A stretch of DNA of 64,000 nucleotides from Alloyangia pacifica (GTDB lineage: Bacteria; Pseudomonadota; Alphaproteobacteria; Rhodobacterales; Rhodobacteraceae): contig NZ_CP022190.1 of the NCBI RefSeq assembly GCF_003111685.1, positions 310,001 through 374,000 of the forward strand, read 5' to 3'. Made by a program: the position numbers and the translations under genes. Below are positions 7,966 through 16,555 of this stretch, in pieces (position 1 is the first letter of the stretch; every line of letters starts with the position of its first letter). The notes beneath the pieces are model-generated. The model was not told the DNA's origin. It worked only from the letters and a program-made list of their open reading frames with translations, and made no database searches.

Positions 7966-9204
7966 ATGGGCAGCACACGGCGGACTTTCCTGATCACGGG
8001 CGGGGCGATGGCCCTGCTGGCAGGCTGCGGAGGCGGCGGCTATTCGGGCGGCGCAGCGGCCGCCGATGATCCCATGCTGCGGCCGCAGCCGAACCCCGGC
8101 TGGGACAACTGGGTTGCCTCGTTCCGCGGCCGCGCGCTGTCGCAGGGCATCTCTGCCCCGACCTATGATGCCGCATTCCGATCGGCGGGCTTCCTGCCCG
8201 GCGTGGTCGAACGCGACCGCAGCCAGACCGAGTTCACCCGCACGCTCGAGGACTACCTCGCGATCACTGCCAACGAGCAGAAGGTCAGCCAGGGGCGCTC
8301 GGAACTCCGCCGCAATATGGGCGTGCTGCGCGAGATCGAGGCACGCTACGGCGTGCCGCCGCATGTGGTCTGCGCGGTCTGGGGCATGGAAAGCAGCTAC
8401 GGCACCCGGCGCGGCAACATCCCGGTGATCTCCGCCTGCTCGACGCTGGCCTTCGACGGGCGCCGCGGCGCCTTCTTCGAGCAGCAGACATTGGCGGCGC
8501 TGCGTATCCTCGAGCGCGGCGACATTGATCCCGTGCATCTCACCGGCAGCTGGGCCGGTGCCATGGGCCATACGCAGTTCATTCCCACCACCTACCAGAG
8601 CTACGCAGTGGACTTCCGTGGCGACGGTCGGCGTGACATCTGGTCCGAGGATCCCACCGACGGGCTTGCTTCGACCGCCAACTATCTCGCGCGGAGCGGC
8701 TGGCGCCGCGGCGAGCCATGGGGGGTCGAGGTGCTGCTGCCCGCGGGCGGAGCCTCCATGGCCGGGGGCTCGCGCAGCGGCGCGGGCTGGGCCGCGGCAG
8801 GGCTGCGCCCGGCGGCGGGCGGATCGCTGCCCTCGGGTACGGGCAAGCTGCTGCTGCCGCAGGGCGCAGCGGGGCCGGCCTTCCTCGTCTATCGCAACTT
8901 CAATGTCATCCTGCGCTACAACAACGCGCAGAACTACGGGATCGGGGTCGGCCACCTGTCGGACCGGCTCTTGGGAGCGGGACCGCTGCGCGGCGGCTTC
9001 CCGCCGGACCGCTACGGGTTGACCATCGAGGATCGGCGCGAGTTGCAGGGCCGGCTCAATTCGGCGGGCTTTGACGCGGGCACGCCGGACGGGGTGCTGG
9101 GCAAGAAGACCACGGCGGCGATCGAAGGCTACCAGGCGCGGGCCGGACTGCCGGTCACCGGCGAGCCGTCGCAGGGGCTTCTGGCGCAGTTGCGGCGCGG
9201 CTGA
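7966..9204 (+). CDS. Lytic murein transglycosylase (MltB/SLT-2 type) with peptidoglycan-binding domain
   Basis: A 412-residue lipoprotein that should cleave peptidoglycan glycan strands to 1,6-anhydromuramic ends. Residues 2-8 (STRRTFL) form a twin-arginine motif, and LLAGC gives a lipobox with C21. The catalytic Glu is E142 in VWGMESSYGTRRG, followed by the GAMGHTQFIPTTY block typical of MltB-like enzymes. The last 70 residues form a PG_binding_1 domain. The start follows a GGAG-containing site. A Tat-exported lipoprotein is less common than a Sec one. Confidence 0.93.
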   Translation: MGSTRRTFLITGGAMALLAGCGGGGYSGGAAAADDPMLRPQPNPGWDNWVASFRGRALSQGISAPTYDAAFRSAGFLPGVVERDRSQTEFTRTLEDYLAITANEQKVSQGRSELRRNMGVLREIEARYGVPPHVVCAVWGMESSYGTRRGNIPVISACSTLAFDGRRGAFFEQQTLAALRILERGDIDPVHLTGSWAGAMGHTQFIPTTYQSYAVDFRGDGRRDIWSEDPTDGLASTANYLARSGWRRGEPWGVEVLLPAGGASMAGGSRSGAGWAAAGLRPAAGGSLPSGTGKLLLPQGAAGPAFLVYRNFNVILRYNNAQNYGIGVGHLSDRLLGAGPLRGGFPPDRYGLTIEDRRELQGRLNSAGFDAGTPDGVLGKKTTAAIEGYQARAGLPVTGEPSQGLLAQLRRG

Positions 9205-9232
9205 GCGCCGCGCCCCTTCCTTCGGGTGGCGG

Positions 9233-9727
9233 TCACACCGCAGCGCTACCACCGAGCGCGGCCCGCAGGTCGGTCAGCGTCTTCTTCTCGGCGTCGGAGA
9301 CCGCCTCGCCGCCGAAACCGAGGAAGCCGCCCTCCTTGGCCGCCTCGGCGGTGCGGGTGGCCGTGTCGATCAGGAACTCCGAGAAGGCCCCGGCCTCTTC
9401 CGGCGCGGTGGTTTTCACCGTGCCGAGGATCTCCGACAGGCGGGTGATCGCGGCCTCGGTGATCTCGGGGGGCTTCTTGCCCTTCACCAGAGCCTTCACC
9501 CCGTCCATCGCGGCAGAGCGACCTTCCGAGGTCTTGTAGGCCTCGGCCACCTCGGCGGCGAGCGAGCCTGCGGAGGCATCCTTGAGCGAGCCGGCCATCG
9601 CGGCGCTTTCCTGCACCGCGCCGATCAGACCGCCGGGGTCGGCGGCGGTGATTGCCAGCCCGGCGAGCATCGGCGCTTCCAGAACCATCGCCCAGTCGGT
9701 CTCTGTGAATTTTTCCTTGTATGCCAT
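9233..9727 (-). CDS. Conserved hypothetical protein, all-helical
   Basis: A 164-residue Ala/Glu/Lys-rich protein with no signal peptide or membrane helix. I do not recognise a named domain. It is predicted to be mostly helical, with a sharp GGFLGFGGE loop near the C-terminus. The start at 9727 has a GGAG site six bases upstream; an ATG at 9739 lies further out without such a site. It converges on the lytic transglycosylase and is separated from the sulfotransferase operon by 242 bases. The function is unknown. Confidence 0.65.
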   Translation of the reverse strand: MAYKEKFTETDWAMVLEAPMLAGLAITAADPGGLIGAVQESAAMAGSLKDASAGSLAAEVAEAYKTSEGRSAAMDGVKALVKGKKPPEITEAAITRLSEILGTVKTTAPEEAGAFSEFLIDTATRTAEAAKEGGFLGFGGEAVSDAEKKTLTDLRAALGGSAAV

Positions 9728-9862
9728 GAGGGTCTCCACTCAATCATTGGTGAGTCCGTTGCGGATGTCCGGGGACGGGCCGTCGGAAAAATGACCGGCG
9801 CAGGCGCCGGGGTGGGTGCAGGCTGAAAAATCGCTGCCTGCCATCGACTGAAATGGGCGGGT

Positions 9863-9884
9863 CCGGCCTCGAACCTTCGACCGG
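9863..9884. repeat. Imperfect inverted repeat between minus-strand genes
   Basis: A CCGG(CC)TCGAA...TTCGA..CCGG arrangement between the end of the sulfotransferase operon and the 9233-9727 gene. It may help end the operon transcript, but no T-run follows on the minus strand. The rest of 9728-9969 shows nothing recognisable. Confidence 0.3.
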
Positions 9885-9969
9885 TCCCGGTGCTAAGGGC
9901 CTGAACCGGAACGCTCGGAGCCTAGCTCAGCCGGGGCGGGTGATCCAGCGCGGACGCGGGCCGCGGCGC

Positions 9970-11481
9970 CTAGGCGCGCACGGTGATCACTTTTCCGCCG
10001 ACGGGCGACAGGGCGCCGGGCAGGACGCCGCGCTGCGCGAGGCGCTCGTAGACCGCGTCCGCCTCGGCAAAGAGCGCCGGATCGTAGAGGTCCTGCGGCG
10101 CCCGGTCGGGCATGGGGCGGAAATGGGCACTGAAATCGATCTTGCCGGGCGCCACGCCGAGCGCTTCGCAGAGTGCCTCGAGCGTCTTCTGCGGGTCGGC
10201 ACGCATGTCGTCCTGCAGCACGAAGAGGCAGCGGTCCTCGAAGCGTTGCACGTAGCGGAAGGCCTGCAGCCAGTAGTTGATCCAATAGTCCGGCGTCGTG
10301 GTCTCAAAGGCGGCGGGATCGAAGCCGGGAAAGAGCAGCGGCCTGTGGATCCGACCGAACTCGAAATGGCCGATGTCGCGCATGTATCGGCGAATGAACT
10401 CGTCGTCCGCTTGCAGCTTCAGAAAGTTCAGGTGCTGGCGCAGAAGCGAGGCGGCATGGGTCTCTGGCCGGCGCAACGGCACCACGATGCGGCAGCCGGG
10501 GAAAGCCTCGAGCAGATAGGGGATGCGGGCGATATTTGCATTGTTCTTCGAACAGTAGCGGGCCGGGCCCCCTGGGCTGCGGGCGTGGATCACCTTGTGC
10601 ATCTGGCGGGCGATGAAGGCCTCGGCGGCGGGGTCGCGGTCCTCGGCCTGCCAGAGCGCGATGCCTTCGGCGCGGTACTTGCCGGGCCAGAGCGTCTTCC
10701 ACAGCACCTCCTCGAAGGCCTCGGGGCTGTCGAGGTCGATCTCCAGGCCGTCGCCATGGGCGCGCTCGTGCCGCCCCACGTCGCGCCCGCGCCCGCCGGC
10801 GAGCCGGTTCCACAGCGCCGGCGCGGTGACGAAGGGCATGTCGCGATAGGTGTGCGTGGCGATGGCGGGCACCTCGTGCAGCGCGTTGAGCAACGCCGTG
10901 GTGCCGCCCCGCGCCAGCGAGGCGACAAAGATGGGCGGGCCGGCCGGCTCCTGCACCGCGCCGGGCATCAGCCGGTCCTCGAGCCTCGAGGCGCCCTTCA
11001 GCACCGCGGGGCTGGCAAAGGCCAGCATGTGGAAGAAGCGGTCGGCGGTGGAATAGCGGTTGATCTCGGGCAGCGCCTCGGGATCGTGGCGGCGCGGCCC
11101 ACGCAGGCGACGCAGGCTCTCGCCACCGGCGATCGCAGCCACCGAGACCACGAAGAGGTAGTCGAGCCGCAGCATCAGCGAGAGCACTGCCTCGCGTGGC
11201 ACCAGACCCATGAGGTCGGCGGCGAGCACCGGCAGCGCGGCCAGCGCCAGAGACAGGGCGAAGCGCCAGAAGAGGCCGAAGGCCGCGCCGATCAGCGCGA
11301 AACCGGCCCGGCGCACGGCAATCTCCTTGGCGTCGTCGTCGAGCTCATTGTCCATCATGGCGGTGATACCGGTCATCGCGGTGCCGAGTGTGGCGCGGCA
11401 CAGCGGCACGACCTTACTGCGCCAGAGCCCGAGACCGAAACCGGCCACGGCCAGCAGCGAGACGAGGAAGGTGGCGATCAT
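9970..11481 (-). CDS. Membrane-anchored PAPS-type sulfotransferase
   Basis: A 503-residue protein. The first 120 residues hold about three to four hydrophobic segments (about 2-20, 61-90 and 98-119). A cytosolic sulfotransferase domain follows. The 5'-phosphosulfate loop is IFVASLARGGTTALLNA (residues 184-200). The 3'-phosphate site is RIVVPLRRPETHAASLL (331-347). The start overlaps the upstream 74-residue peptide gene by ATGA, and an arylsulfotransferase lies before that. Membrane-embedded sulfotransferases usually modify lipid-linked or membrane acceptors; the acceptor here is unknown. Confidence 0.82.
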   Translation of the reverse strand: MIATFLVSLLAVAGFGLGLWRSKVVPLCRATLGTAMTGITAMMDNELDDDAKEIAVRRAGFALIGAAFGLFWRFALSLALAALPVLAADLMGLVPREAVLSLMLRLDYLFVVSVAAIAGGESLRRLRGPRRHDPEALPEINRYSTADRFFHMLAFASPAVLKGASRLEDRLMPGAVQEPAGPPIFVASLARGGTTALLNALHEVPAIATHTYRDMPFVTAPALWNRLAGGRGRDVGRHERAHGDGLEIDLDSPEAFEEVLWKTLWPGKYRAEGIALWQAEDRDPAAEAFIARQMHKVIHARSPGGPARYCSKNNANIARIPYLLEAFPGCRIVVPLRRPETHAASLLRQHLNFLKLQADDEFIRRYMRDIGHFEFGRIHRPLLFPGFDPAAFETTTPDYWINYWLQAFRYVQRFEDRCLFVLQDDMRADPQKTLEALCEALGVAPGKIDFSAHFRPMPDRAPQDLYDPALFAEADAVYERLAQRGVLPGALSPVGGKVITVRA

Positions 11482-11702
11482 TTGCGCGTGCCACTGCGCG
11501 CGGCGGCCCGGCTTTTCAGCATCCGCTTGAGCGGGTACCAGACCAGCCCGGCGATGAGCAGGAGCACGCCGAGCAGGATGGCGACGGTGACGGCGATGGC
11601 GCCAAGCCCGGCGCCGGGTCCGATATAGGCGGCGGCCGGGTCGGGCAGCCCCATGCCGAAACTCAGAAGCAGGAGCGCCGCAAGGCGTGCAAAAGGCGTC
11701 AT
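11478..11702 (-). CDS. Small two-helix membrane protein with a YIGPGAG motif
   Basis: A 74-residue protein with a signal-like first helix (about 4-22), the motif AYIGPGAGLGAIA after it, a long second helix (about 34-57) and a basic C-terminal tail (KRMLKSRAAARSGTRK). The start at 11702 has AAGGAG ten bases upstream; the longer frame back to 11867 would run into the preceding gene. Its stop overlaps the next sulfotransferase start, so the two are co-translated. No function is known to me. The location suggests an accessory subunit of the sulfation unit. Confidence 0.78.
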   Translation of the reverse strand: MTPFARLAALLLLSFGMGLPDPAAAYIGPGAGLGAIAVTVAILLGVLLLIAGLVWYPLKRMLKSRAAARSGTRK

Positions 11703-11763
11703 CTTTCGGGTTCTCCTTGTCGAAAAGGGGGAAAGGGTTTGCGATCCACGGGCGCGGCTAGGG

Positions 11764-13134
11764 CTAGGGCTGGGGGCATGTCTCCCAAGCCGTTTCAAAA
11801 TAGCCGGGGGGATGGACGTCGGCGTTGGTGATCTCGCCGACATGGGCGTCATCAAAGGCGTTGACATATTCCCAGACCACTTCGCCCTCGGCGCTGGTCT
11901 GGATCACCCGGCCGCCGTCAAACTCGGCGATCACCATGCCACCATCGGGCAGGATCTCGTGCTGGCCGCGGATCGCCGAGAGCATCTTCTGCCCGGGCGC
12001 CTCGCCGAAGAGCAGCTCGATCTCGCCGCTGGCGGGCTCGACGGCGATGATATTGGTGATCTTGGGCGTGTCGAGGTCGAGCACCTCGCCGGGATAATCG
12101 GTCCGGTAGACGTTGTTGTTGAAGATCGAGATGCGCCCGTCGGGGCGGAACTCGGGATCGTGCTGGCGCAGCCAGGGGCCGGTCTGGTGCCACTTCACAT
12201 CCCAGCTGACCGGATCGACAACCATGACGAGGTTGAGATCGCGCATCGAGACCAGCAAGTCCCCGGTCTCGAACTGGGGAAAGGCGGCAGCGTAGGCGGC
12301 GGGCAGCTCGCCGACCTTGTTGGAATGCACCAGCTCGTCGCGGTCGGGGGCGTGGCGGCTGAAGTCCGCCCCATTTGCGGTCAGCAGCGCCTCGAGATGG
12401 GAGTCGCGGAGTATCTTCGGGATCGACACCTCTTGCTCGATCTCACCCGCCTCGCTGATTTTCAGGATCGTGTCCTCCTTGATCTCCAGCCCGCTCGCCG
12501 ATGCGGAGAAGGGAGGCATGCGGTCTGGCGCGTCGGAATCGAGCCAGCGCTGGCGGCCAAGTAGCCAGTAGCCGCCGCCCGACGCGGGAACGATCGAATG
12601 ATGGGTGCGCTCGTTCAGCGTCCAGACCACTGCGCCGCAGGGTGAGAGCTTCACCGTGCCGCAGTACTCGTAGTTGAAGACGACCTCTCCCTTCGGCGTC
12701 ACCAGCGCGCCGTGCTGGTCGACGTTGAGCGTGCTGGCAAGCGCGCAGACCCGGGTTCCGGCGTCGGGAAAATGGGTGAAATAGTCGAGCGTCCACTTGC
12801 GCATCACGCGTCCATCGCGGTGCACCAGCCGGGCCTGGTTCTCGTCGTCGAAGAACCCGGCCATGAAGACCAGCGCGCCGTCGTCGCCGATCTTGTTGAT
12901 GGTCACGCCGTCGCCCATGCCGCGCGACGGCTGAAGATGGTGGCGCCGGGGGTGGCTGGTCAGATCGTTGTGCCCCAGCGTGGTGAGCATGTCATAGGTG
13001 AGTTCGAGTTGTGGGGCGGGGAAGAGATGCTTTCGCGTGGCAACAGAGCCGTACACGAACCCGGCGCCAATAAGGGCGAGCAGCAGGCACACGGAGAATA
13101 TGCGCCGCGCGAAGGTGTCGGAGAATTGCGACAT
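11764..13134 (-). CDS. Arylsulfotransferase-family (ASST) protein, membrane-anchored
   Basis: A 456-residue protein with one N-terminal membrane helix (about residues 11-30) and a large periplasmic beta-propeller-like domain. Blocks such as GDGVTINKIGDDG, VVWTLNERTHHSIVPA (H178-H179) and WLLGRQRW fit the arylsulfotransferase families, which move sulfate between phenolic compounds without PAPS and use a histidine. The assignment to a particular ASST subfamily is by eye. It is the first gene of a minus-strand unit with the YIGPGAG peptide and a PAPS-type sulfotransferase. No dedicated DsbA/DsbB-like partner adjoins it. Confidence 0.83.
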   Translation of the reverse strand: MSQFSDTFARRIFSVCLLLALIGAGFVYGSVATRKHLFPAPQLELTYDMLTTLGHNDLTSHPRRHHLQPSRGMGDGVTINKIGDDGALVFMAGFFDDENQARLVHRDGRVMRKWTLDYFTHFPDAGTRVCALASTLNVDQHGALVTPKGEVVFNYEYCGTVKLSPCGAVVWTLNERTHHSIVPASGGGYWLLGRQRWLDSDAPDRMPPFSASASGLEIKEDTILKISEAGEIEQEVSIPKILRDSHLEALLTANGADFSRHAPDRDELVHSNKVGELPAAYAAAFPQFETGDLLVSMRDLNLVMVVDPVSWDVKWHQTGPWLRQHDPEFRPDGRISIFNNNVYRTDYPGEVLDLDTPKITNIIAVEPASGEIELLFGEAPGQKMLSAIRGQHEILPDGGMVIAEFDGGRVIQTSAEGEVVWEYVNAFDDAHVGEITNADVHPPGYFETAWETCPQP

Positions 13135-13324
13135 GAAATGTGGCTTTCAAAAATCTGTCGAGCCCCGTCTGAATTAGGAAGGAGCCAGCTCGGCGAGACA
13201 TGCGTCCAAGCGCCGGTCAGTCTTGTACAGCCTCCTCGGAATCGCAAGCTTTTCGTTGAATTTGCGGAAAGGTGCGGCGAAAACCCGTCGTTGCGGCTGC
13301 GCCGCTGCCGCTGCGCGGCGGCGC

Positions 13325-14026
13325 TCAGACGACTTCGATCACGTCCTTATCGATGGCCAGGTGATAGCCCTTGCGGGCGATGTTGCGCACCAAAAGCTCG
13401 CTGACCATCTGGTTGCCCAGACCGTCGCGGAGGCGCTTGATCCGCGTCGCCCCGGCGGCCTCTTCGCAGTCGCTGGGATCGCGGCCCGAGATCATCCCCT
13501 CGATCTGCGCGCCGGTCAGTGTCTCGTCGTCCATCCGCGCCTCGGCCAGGACCGAGAGTGTCTCGATCATCGCCGCGGTCAGCTTGAAGCCCATGGTGTT
13601 GAGATACACCATGTTCTCCTCGCGGCTGATGATCAGCGAACTGACCTGGATGCCCGAGCGCTCGATCTGTGCCATGCGCCGGTTCATCCCCGCGAGCATC
13701 ACCAGGAAGACCAGCGCGGCCACCAGCATTGCGGCGGCGAAGACCAGCAGCACGAAGATCACCATGCGGTAGCTCGCCAGCGTGTCGGCAAAGGCGGTGC
13801 CCGAAAGCGCGAGGATCTCCAGCAGCTTCACCTCGGCCTGGGCGGTGAGGTCATGCTCGACGAAGATCCGTTCGACCCGCGCGTTGAAGGCGTTGCCATC
13901 GGGCAGGGTGAGCATGAGCAGCCCGCCGGCAAGGACCAGCAGGGCGACGATCGCGGCGATGCCAAGGGTGACGATGCGCCCGCCTGCGCGGCGGGCGTCA
14001 GTAGCGGAGATAGAACTCGCCGGCAT
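13325..14026 (-). CDS. Two-helix membrane protein with OmpR-like winged-helix C-terminus
   Basis: A 233-residue protein with membrane helices at about residues 18-41 and 88-113, and a 46-residue loop between them. The C-terminal part (about 140-225) looks like an OmpR/ToxR-type DNA-binding domain: a FKLTAAMIETLSVL helix, then ATRIKRLRDGLG, and finally RNIARKGYHL, which matches the R-x-GY-x-L wing end. With this order both termini would be cytoplasmic. The start at 14026 overlaps the upstream exported-protein gene by 29 bases and has a GAAGAAG site; an internal GTG could also serve. The regulatory role is inferred. Confidence 0.7.
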   Translation of the reverse strand: MPASSISATDARRAGGRIVTLGIAAIVALLVLAGGLLMLTLPDGNAFNARVERIFVEHDLTAQAEVKLLEILALSGTAFADTLASYRMVIFVLLVFAAAMLVAALVFLVMLAGMNRRMAQIERSGIQVSSLIISREENMVYLNTMGFKLTAAMIETLSVLAEARMDDETLTGAQIEGMISGRDPSDCEEAAGATRIKRLRDGLGNQMVSELLVRNIARKGYHLAIDKDVIEVV

Positions 14027-14288
14027 TCTTCTTCTTTTCTTCCGAGGGCGGCTGTTCGGACAGGGCGACGACGCTTAGCAGCGTCCAGCCGTTGCGGTCG
14101 AGCCGGATTTCCAGCTGCGCGGCCGCGGTGTTCTTCGACGGGCAGGCTTCCGTCGGCAGGAGGGCGATGCCGTACTGCAGGCGCAGCGGGTCGTCCTGTT
14201 TGGCCTTGTACTCCGCATAGCACTCGGCCTGCGCCGCAGTGGCACCGAGGGCGAGCGAGAACGAGAGGGCGAGAAACGGCATGTTCAT
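13998..14288 (-). CDS. Small exported protein
   Basis: A 96-residue protein with a signal peptide (residues 1-21, cleavage near AQA-E) and two cysteines (C23 and C49), which could form a periplasmic disulfide. The rest is charged, ending in EEKKKNAGEFYLRY. The ATG at 14288 is the first in frame after a divergent intergenic stretch; no clear ribosome site is seen. It overlaps the next minus-strand gene, suggesting joint expression. I do not recognise a family. Confidence 0.6.
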   Translation of the reverse strand: MNMPFLALSFSLALGATAAQAECYAEYKAKQDDPLRLQYGIALLPTEACPSKNTAAAQLEIRLDRNGWTLLSVVALSEQPPSEEKKKNAGEFYLRY

Positions 14289-14457
14289 AGGGGGAGACTG
14301 AGCGCGCGGCGGGCGCAATTCAATAGCCCCGGACGGATAGGTGCCGGATATCCGATAACATCGGAGGGATATTGCCTGTTTTTCCGGGGTGGGCCGAGGG
14401 TCGGGAGAGATCGCGGCAGCCGCCGTGATGCCCACAGGTTCCCCAAGGAGACAGCCC

Positions 14458-15078
14458 ATGTCCAGGAAGTTCATCGCCGGCGTGCTCGCCGCCTCGCTCG
14501 TCGTCACCGGGTTTTCCGCCGCCCCGCTCCGCGCCGCCGAGGCGCGGGACGTGGCCAAGGTCATCGGCGGGGCGGCCCTCGTCTACATGATCGGCAAGGC
14601 GGTCAGCGAGGCGCGCGAGGCGGACCGCGAGCGCGACAGGAAGGATAAGGAAAGGACCAAGGCCCTGCAGCTTCAGGCGGCGCAGCAGGAGCACTCCTGG
14701 CGCGCCCCCGATCCGCGGCCCCACCTGCCGCGCCCCTACCGTTTCGAGGACCGTCACGGGCAGTTTGCGCAGCCGTCACACGCGCGGCCGAAGGGGGTCC
14801 TGCCCGGAGCCTGCCTGCGCGAGGTGCGCGGCGAGCGGGGCGCGGTGATGCAACGCTCCTGCTTGCGCAGCGCCGCGATCCGCACCGACGCCCTGCCTGA
14901 CCGCTGCGAGAAGAAGATCCGCATCGGCAAGGACAAGGAGCACGTCTTCTCGGCGCAATGCCTCCAAAAGGCGGGCTGGCGCATCAGCGGCCGTGGCGCC
15001 GGCAATGGCCACGACCGGCATGGCGCTTGGCACCCCGGTCGGCAGCATGATCGGCACTACGACGGTCGGCGCAACTGA
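14458..15078 (+). CDS. Exported basic protein, family not recognised
   Basis: A 206-residue protein with a signal peptide (residues 1-27), a short Ala/Gly-rich hydrophobic stretch (about 37-46) and a long charged helix rich in Glu, Arg and Lys (about 50-75). The C-terminal half holds paired cysteines (about 121, 137, 151 and 168). It ends in a His/Arg/Gly-rich tail. The ribosome site AAGGAG lies seven bases before the ATG. It is divergent from the 96-residue exported protein. A periplasmic location is likely; no function is assigned. Confidence 0.7.
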   Translation: MSRKFIAGVLAASLVVTGFSAAPLRAAEARDVAKVIGGAALVYMIGKAVSEAREADRERDRKDKERTKALQLQAAQQEHSWRAPDPRPHLPRPYRFEDRHGQFAQPSHARPKGVLPGACLREVRGERGAVMQRSCLRSAAIRTDALPDRCEKKIRIGKDKEHVFSAQCLQKAGWRISGRGAGNGHDRHGAWHPGRQHDRHYDGRRN

Positions 15079-15103
15079 GCGCGCCGACAGGGGAAATCGC
15101 CCC

Positions 15104-16471
15104 TCAGTGTAGGTCTTCGGGCAGCAGAAGGTTGAGCAGGATCGACAGACCCGCCGCCGGCAGCAGACCGGAGGTCAGCAGCACCTGTGCCGTCTTGGGC
15201 AGGTGCTGCAGCGCCGTTGGCTCGAGCTGCAGCCCGAAACCGACCGAGAGCGAGATCGCGAAGATCACCATGTTGCGGCGGTTCCACACCACCTCGGAAA
15301 GCATGTTGACCCCCGCCGCGCAGACCATGCCGAACATCACGATGACCGCGCCGCCGAGCACGTTGATCGGCACGGTCGAGACCGCCGCGCCGACCTTTGG
15401 CACCAGCCCGCAGAGGATTAGGAAGAGCGCGCCGATGGTGACCACGTGGCGGCTCATGACCCCGGTCATCGAGATCAGACCGACATTCTGGCTGAACGAG
15501 GTGTTGGGCAACCCGCCAAAGACCCCCGCCACCGCGGTGCCGAGACCGTCGGCAAAGGTCGCGCCGCCGATTTCCCTGTCGGTGGCCTCGCGCCCGGCGC
15601 CGCCCTTGGTAATGCCCGAGACGTCGCCCACGGTCTCGATCGCCGAGATGACCGCCATGAAGCACATGCCGAGGATGATCGCGAAGTTGAACTCTATGCC
15701 CCAGCGGAAGGGCATGGGCAGCTCGAAGACCGGCGCGTTGGCGACGCTGCCGAAGCTGACCTGACCCATGGCCAGCGACACGAGGTACCCCGCGACCAGC
15801 CCGACCAGCACCGCCGAGAGCGCCAGAAGCCCACGGGTGAAGAACTTCACCGCCAGCGTCACCAAGATCACGACGAGCGCGGGCAGCCACATGGCGAGAC
15901 TGCCGAACTCCGGCGTGCCCAGCTTCGGCACGCCGCCCGCGGCATACTGGATGCCGACCTTGAGCAGCGCGAGGCCGATCATCAGCACGATCAGCCCGGT
16001 GACCAGTGGCGGCAGCGCATGGCGGATCCGGGTGACGACGAAGCCGAGGCAGAAGTGGAAGATCCCGCCGATCACGATGCCGGTCATCAGCCCGGCCATG
16101 CCCGCGATTCCCTGACCGGCCACCGCCGGGATCATCACCGGCAGAAAGGCGAAGGAGGTGCCCTGCACGATCGGCAGCCGCGCGCCGACCCTGCCGAAGC
16201 CGATCGACTGGAACAGCGTGGCGATGCCTGCAAAGAGCATCACCATCTGGATCATGTAGATCATGTTGGGAAAGTCGGGGCTGTTCGATCCGTAGCCGAA
16301 GCCCGCGGCCCCGGCGATGATGATCGCCGGGGTGACGTTCGAGGCGAACATCGCCATCACGTGCTGCAGCCCCAGCGGCACCGCCTTGCCGAGCGGCGGC
16401 ATGTAGTCGGGGTTCATCAGCTGGTCGGGTGTGCCGATTGGGTGGCCCTTGGGGGCGGTCGCGTCAGTCAT
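15104..16471 (-). CDS. NCS2-family nucleobase permease, probably urate/xanthine
   Basis: A 455-residue membrane protein of the nucleobase:cation symporter-2 family with about 14 hydrophobic segments. The QH motif is in PLGLQHVMAMFASNVTPAI near residue 35, and SFSQNVGLISMTGVMSRHV is the conserved TM10 region typical of xanthine/urate carriers. It lies 84 bases after ureidoglycolate lyase, as the last gene of the urate/allantoin unit. Urate or xanthine uptake is therefore the best guess over uracil. Confidence 0.9.
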   Translation of the reverse strand: MTDATAPKGHPIGTPDQLMNPDYMPPLGKAVPLGLQHVMAMFASNVTPAIIIAGAAGFGYGSNSPDFPNMIYMIQMVMLFAGIATLFQSIGFGRVGARLPIVQGTSFAFLPVMIPAVAGQGIAGMAGLMTGIVIGGIFHFCLGFVVTRIRHALPPLVTGLIVLMIGLALLKVGIQYAAGGVPKLGTPEFGSLAMWLPALVVILVTLAVKFFTRGLLALSAVLVGLVAGYLVSLAMGQVSFGSVANAPVFELPMPFRWGIEFNFAIILGMCFMAVISAIETVGDVSGITKGGAGREATDREIGGATFADGLGTAVAGVFGGLPNTSFSQNVGLISMTGVMSRHVVTIGALFLILCGLVPKVGAAVSTVPINVLGGAVIVMFGMVCAAGVNMLSEVVWNRRNMVIFAISLSVGFGLQLEPTALQHLPKTAQVLLTSGLLPAAGLSILLNLLLPEDLH

Positions 16472-16555
16472 GCCATAGTCTCCCTCGTCGGTGTTGCGTA
16501 GTGGGTATGAGATGACCCGCCGCCTCTGCCGGGCGTCTGTGCGGGGGAGGGGCCG

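Noticed and set aside
9890..9960. tRNA-like GCCTAGCTCAGCCGG stretch
   Set aside because: It resembles a D arm but no acceptor stem, anticodon arm or T arm can be folded around it.
14389..14457. Upstream extension of the 14458-15078 exported protein
   Set aside because: AAGGAG sits seven bases before ATG 14458, and only that start gives a signal peptide at the N-terminus.
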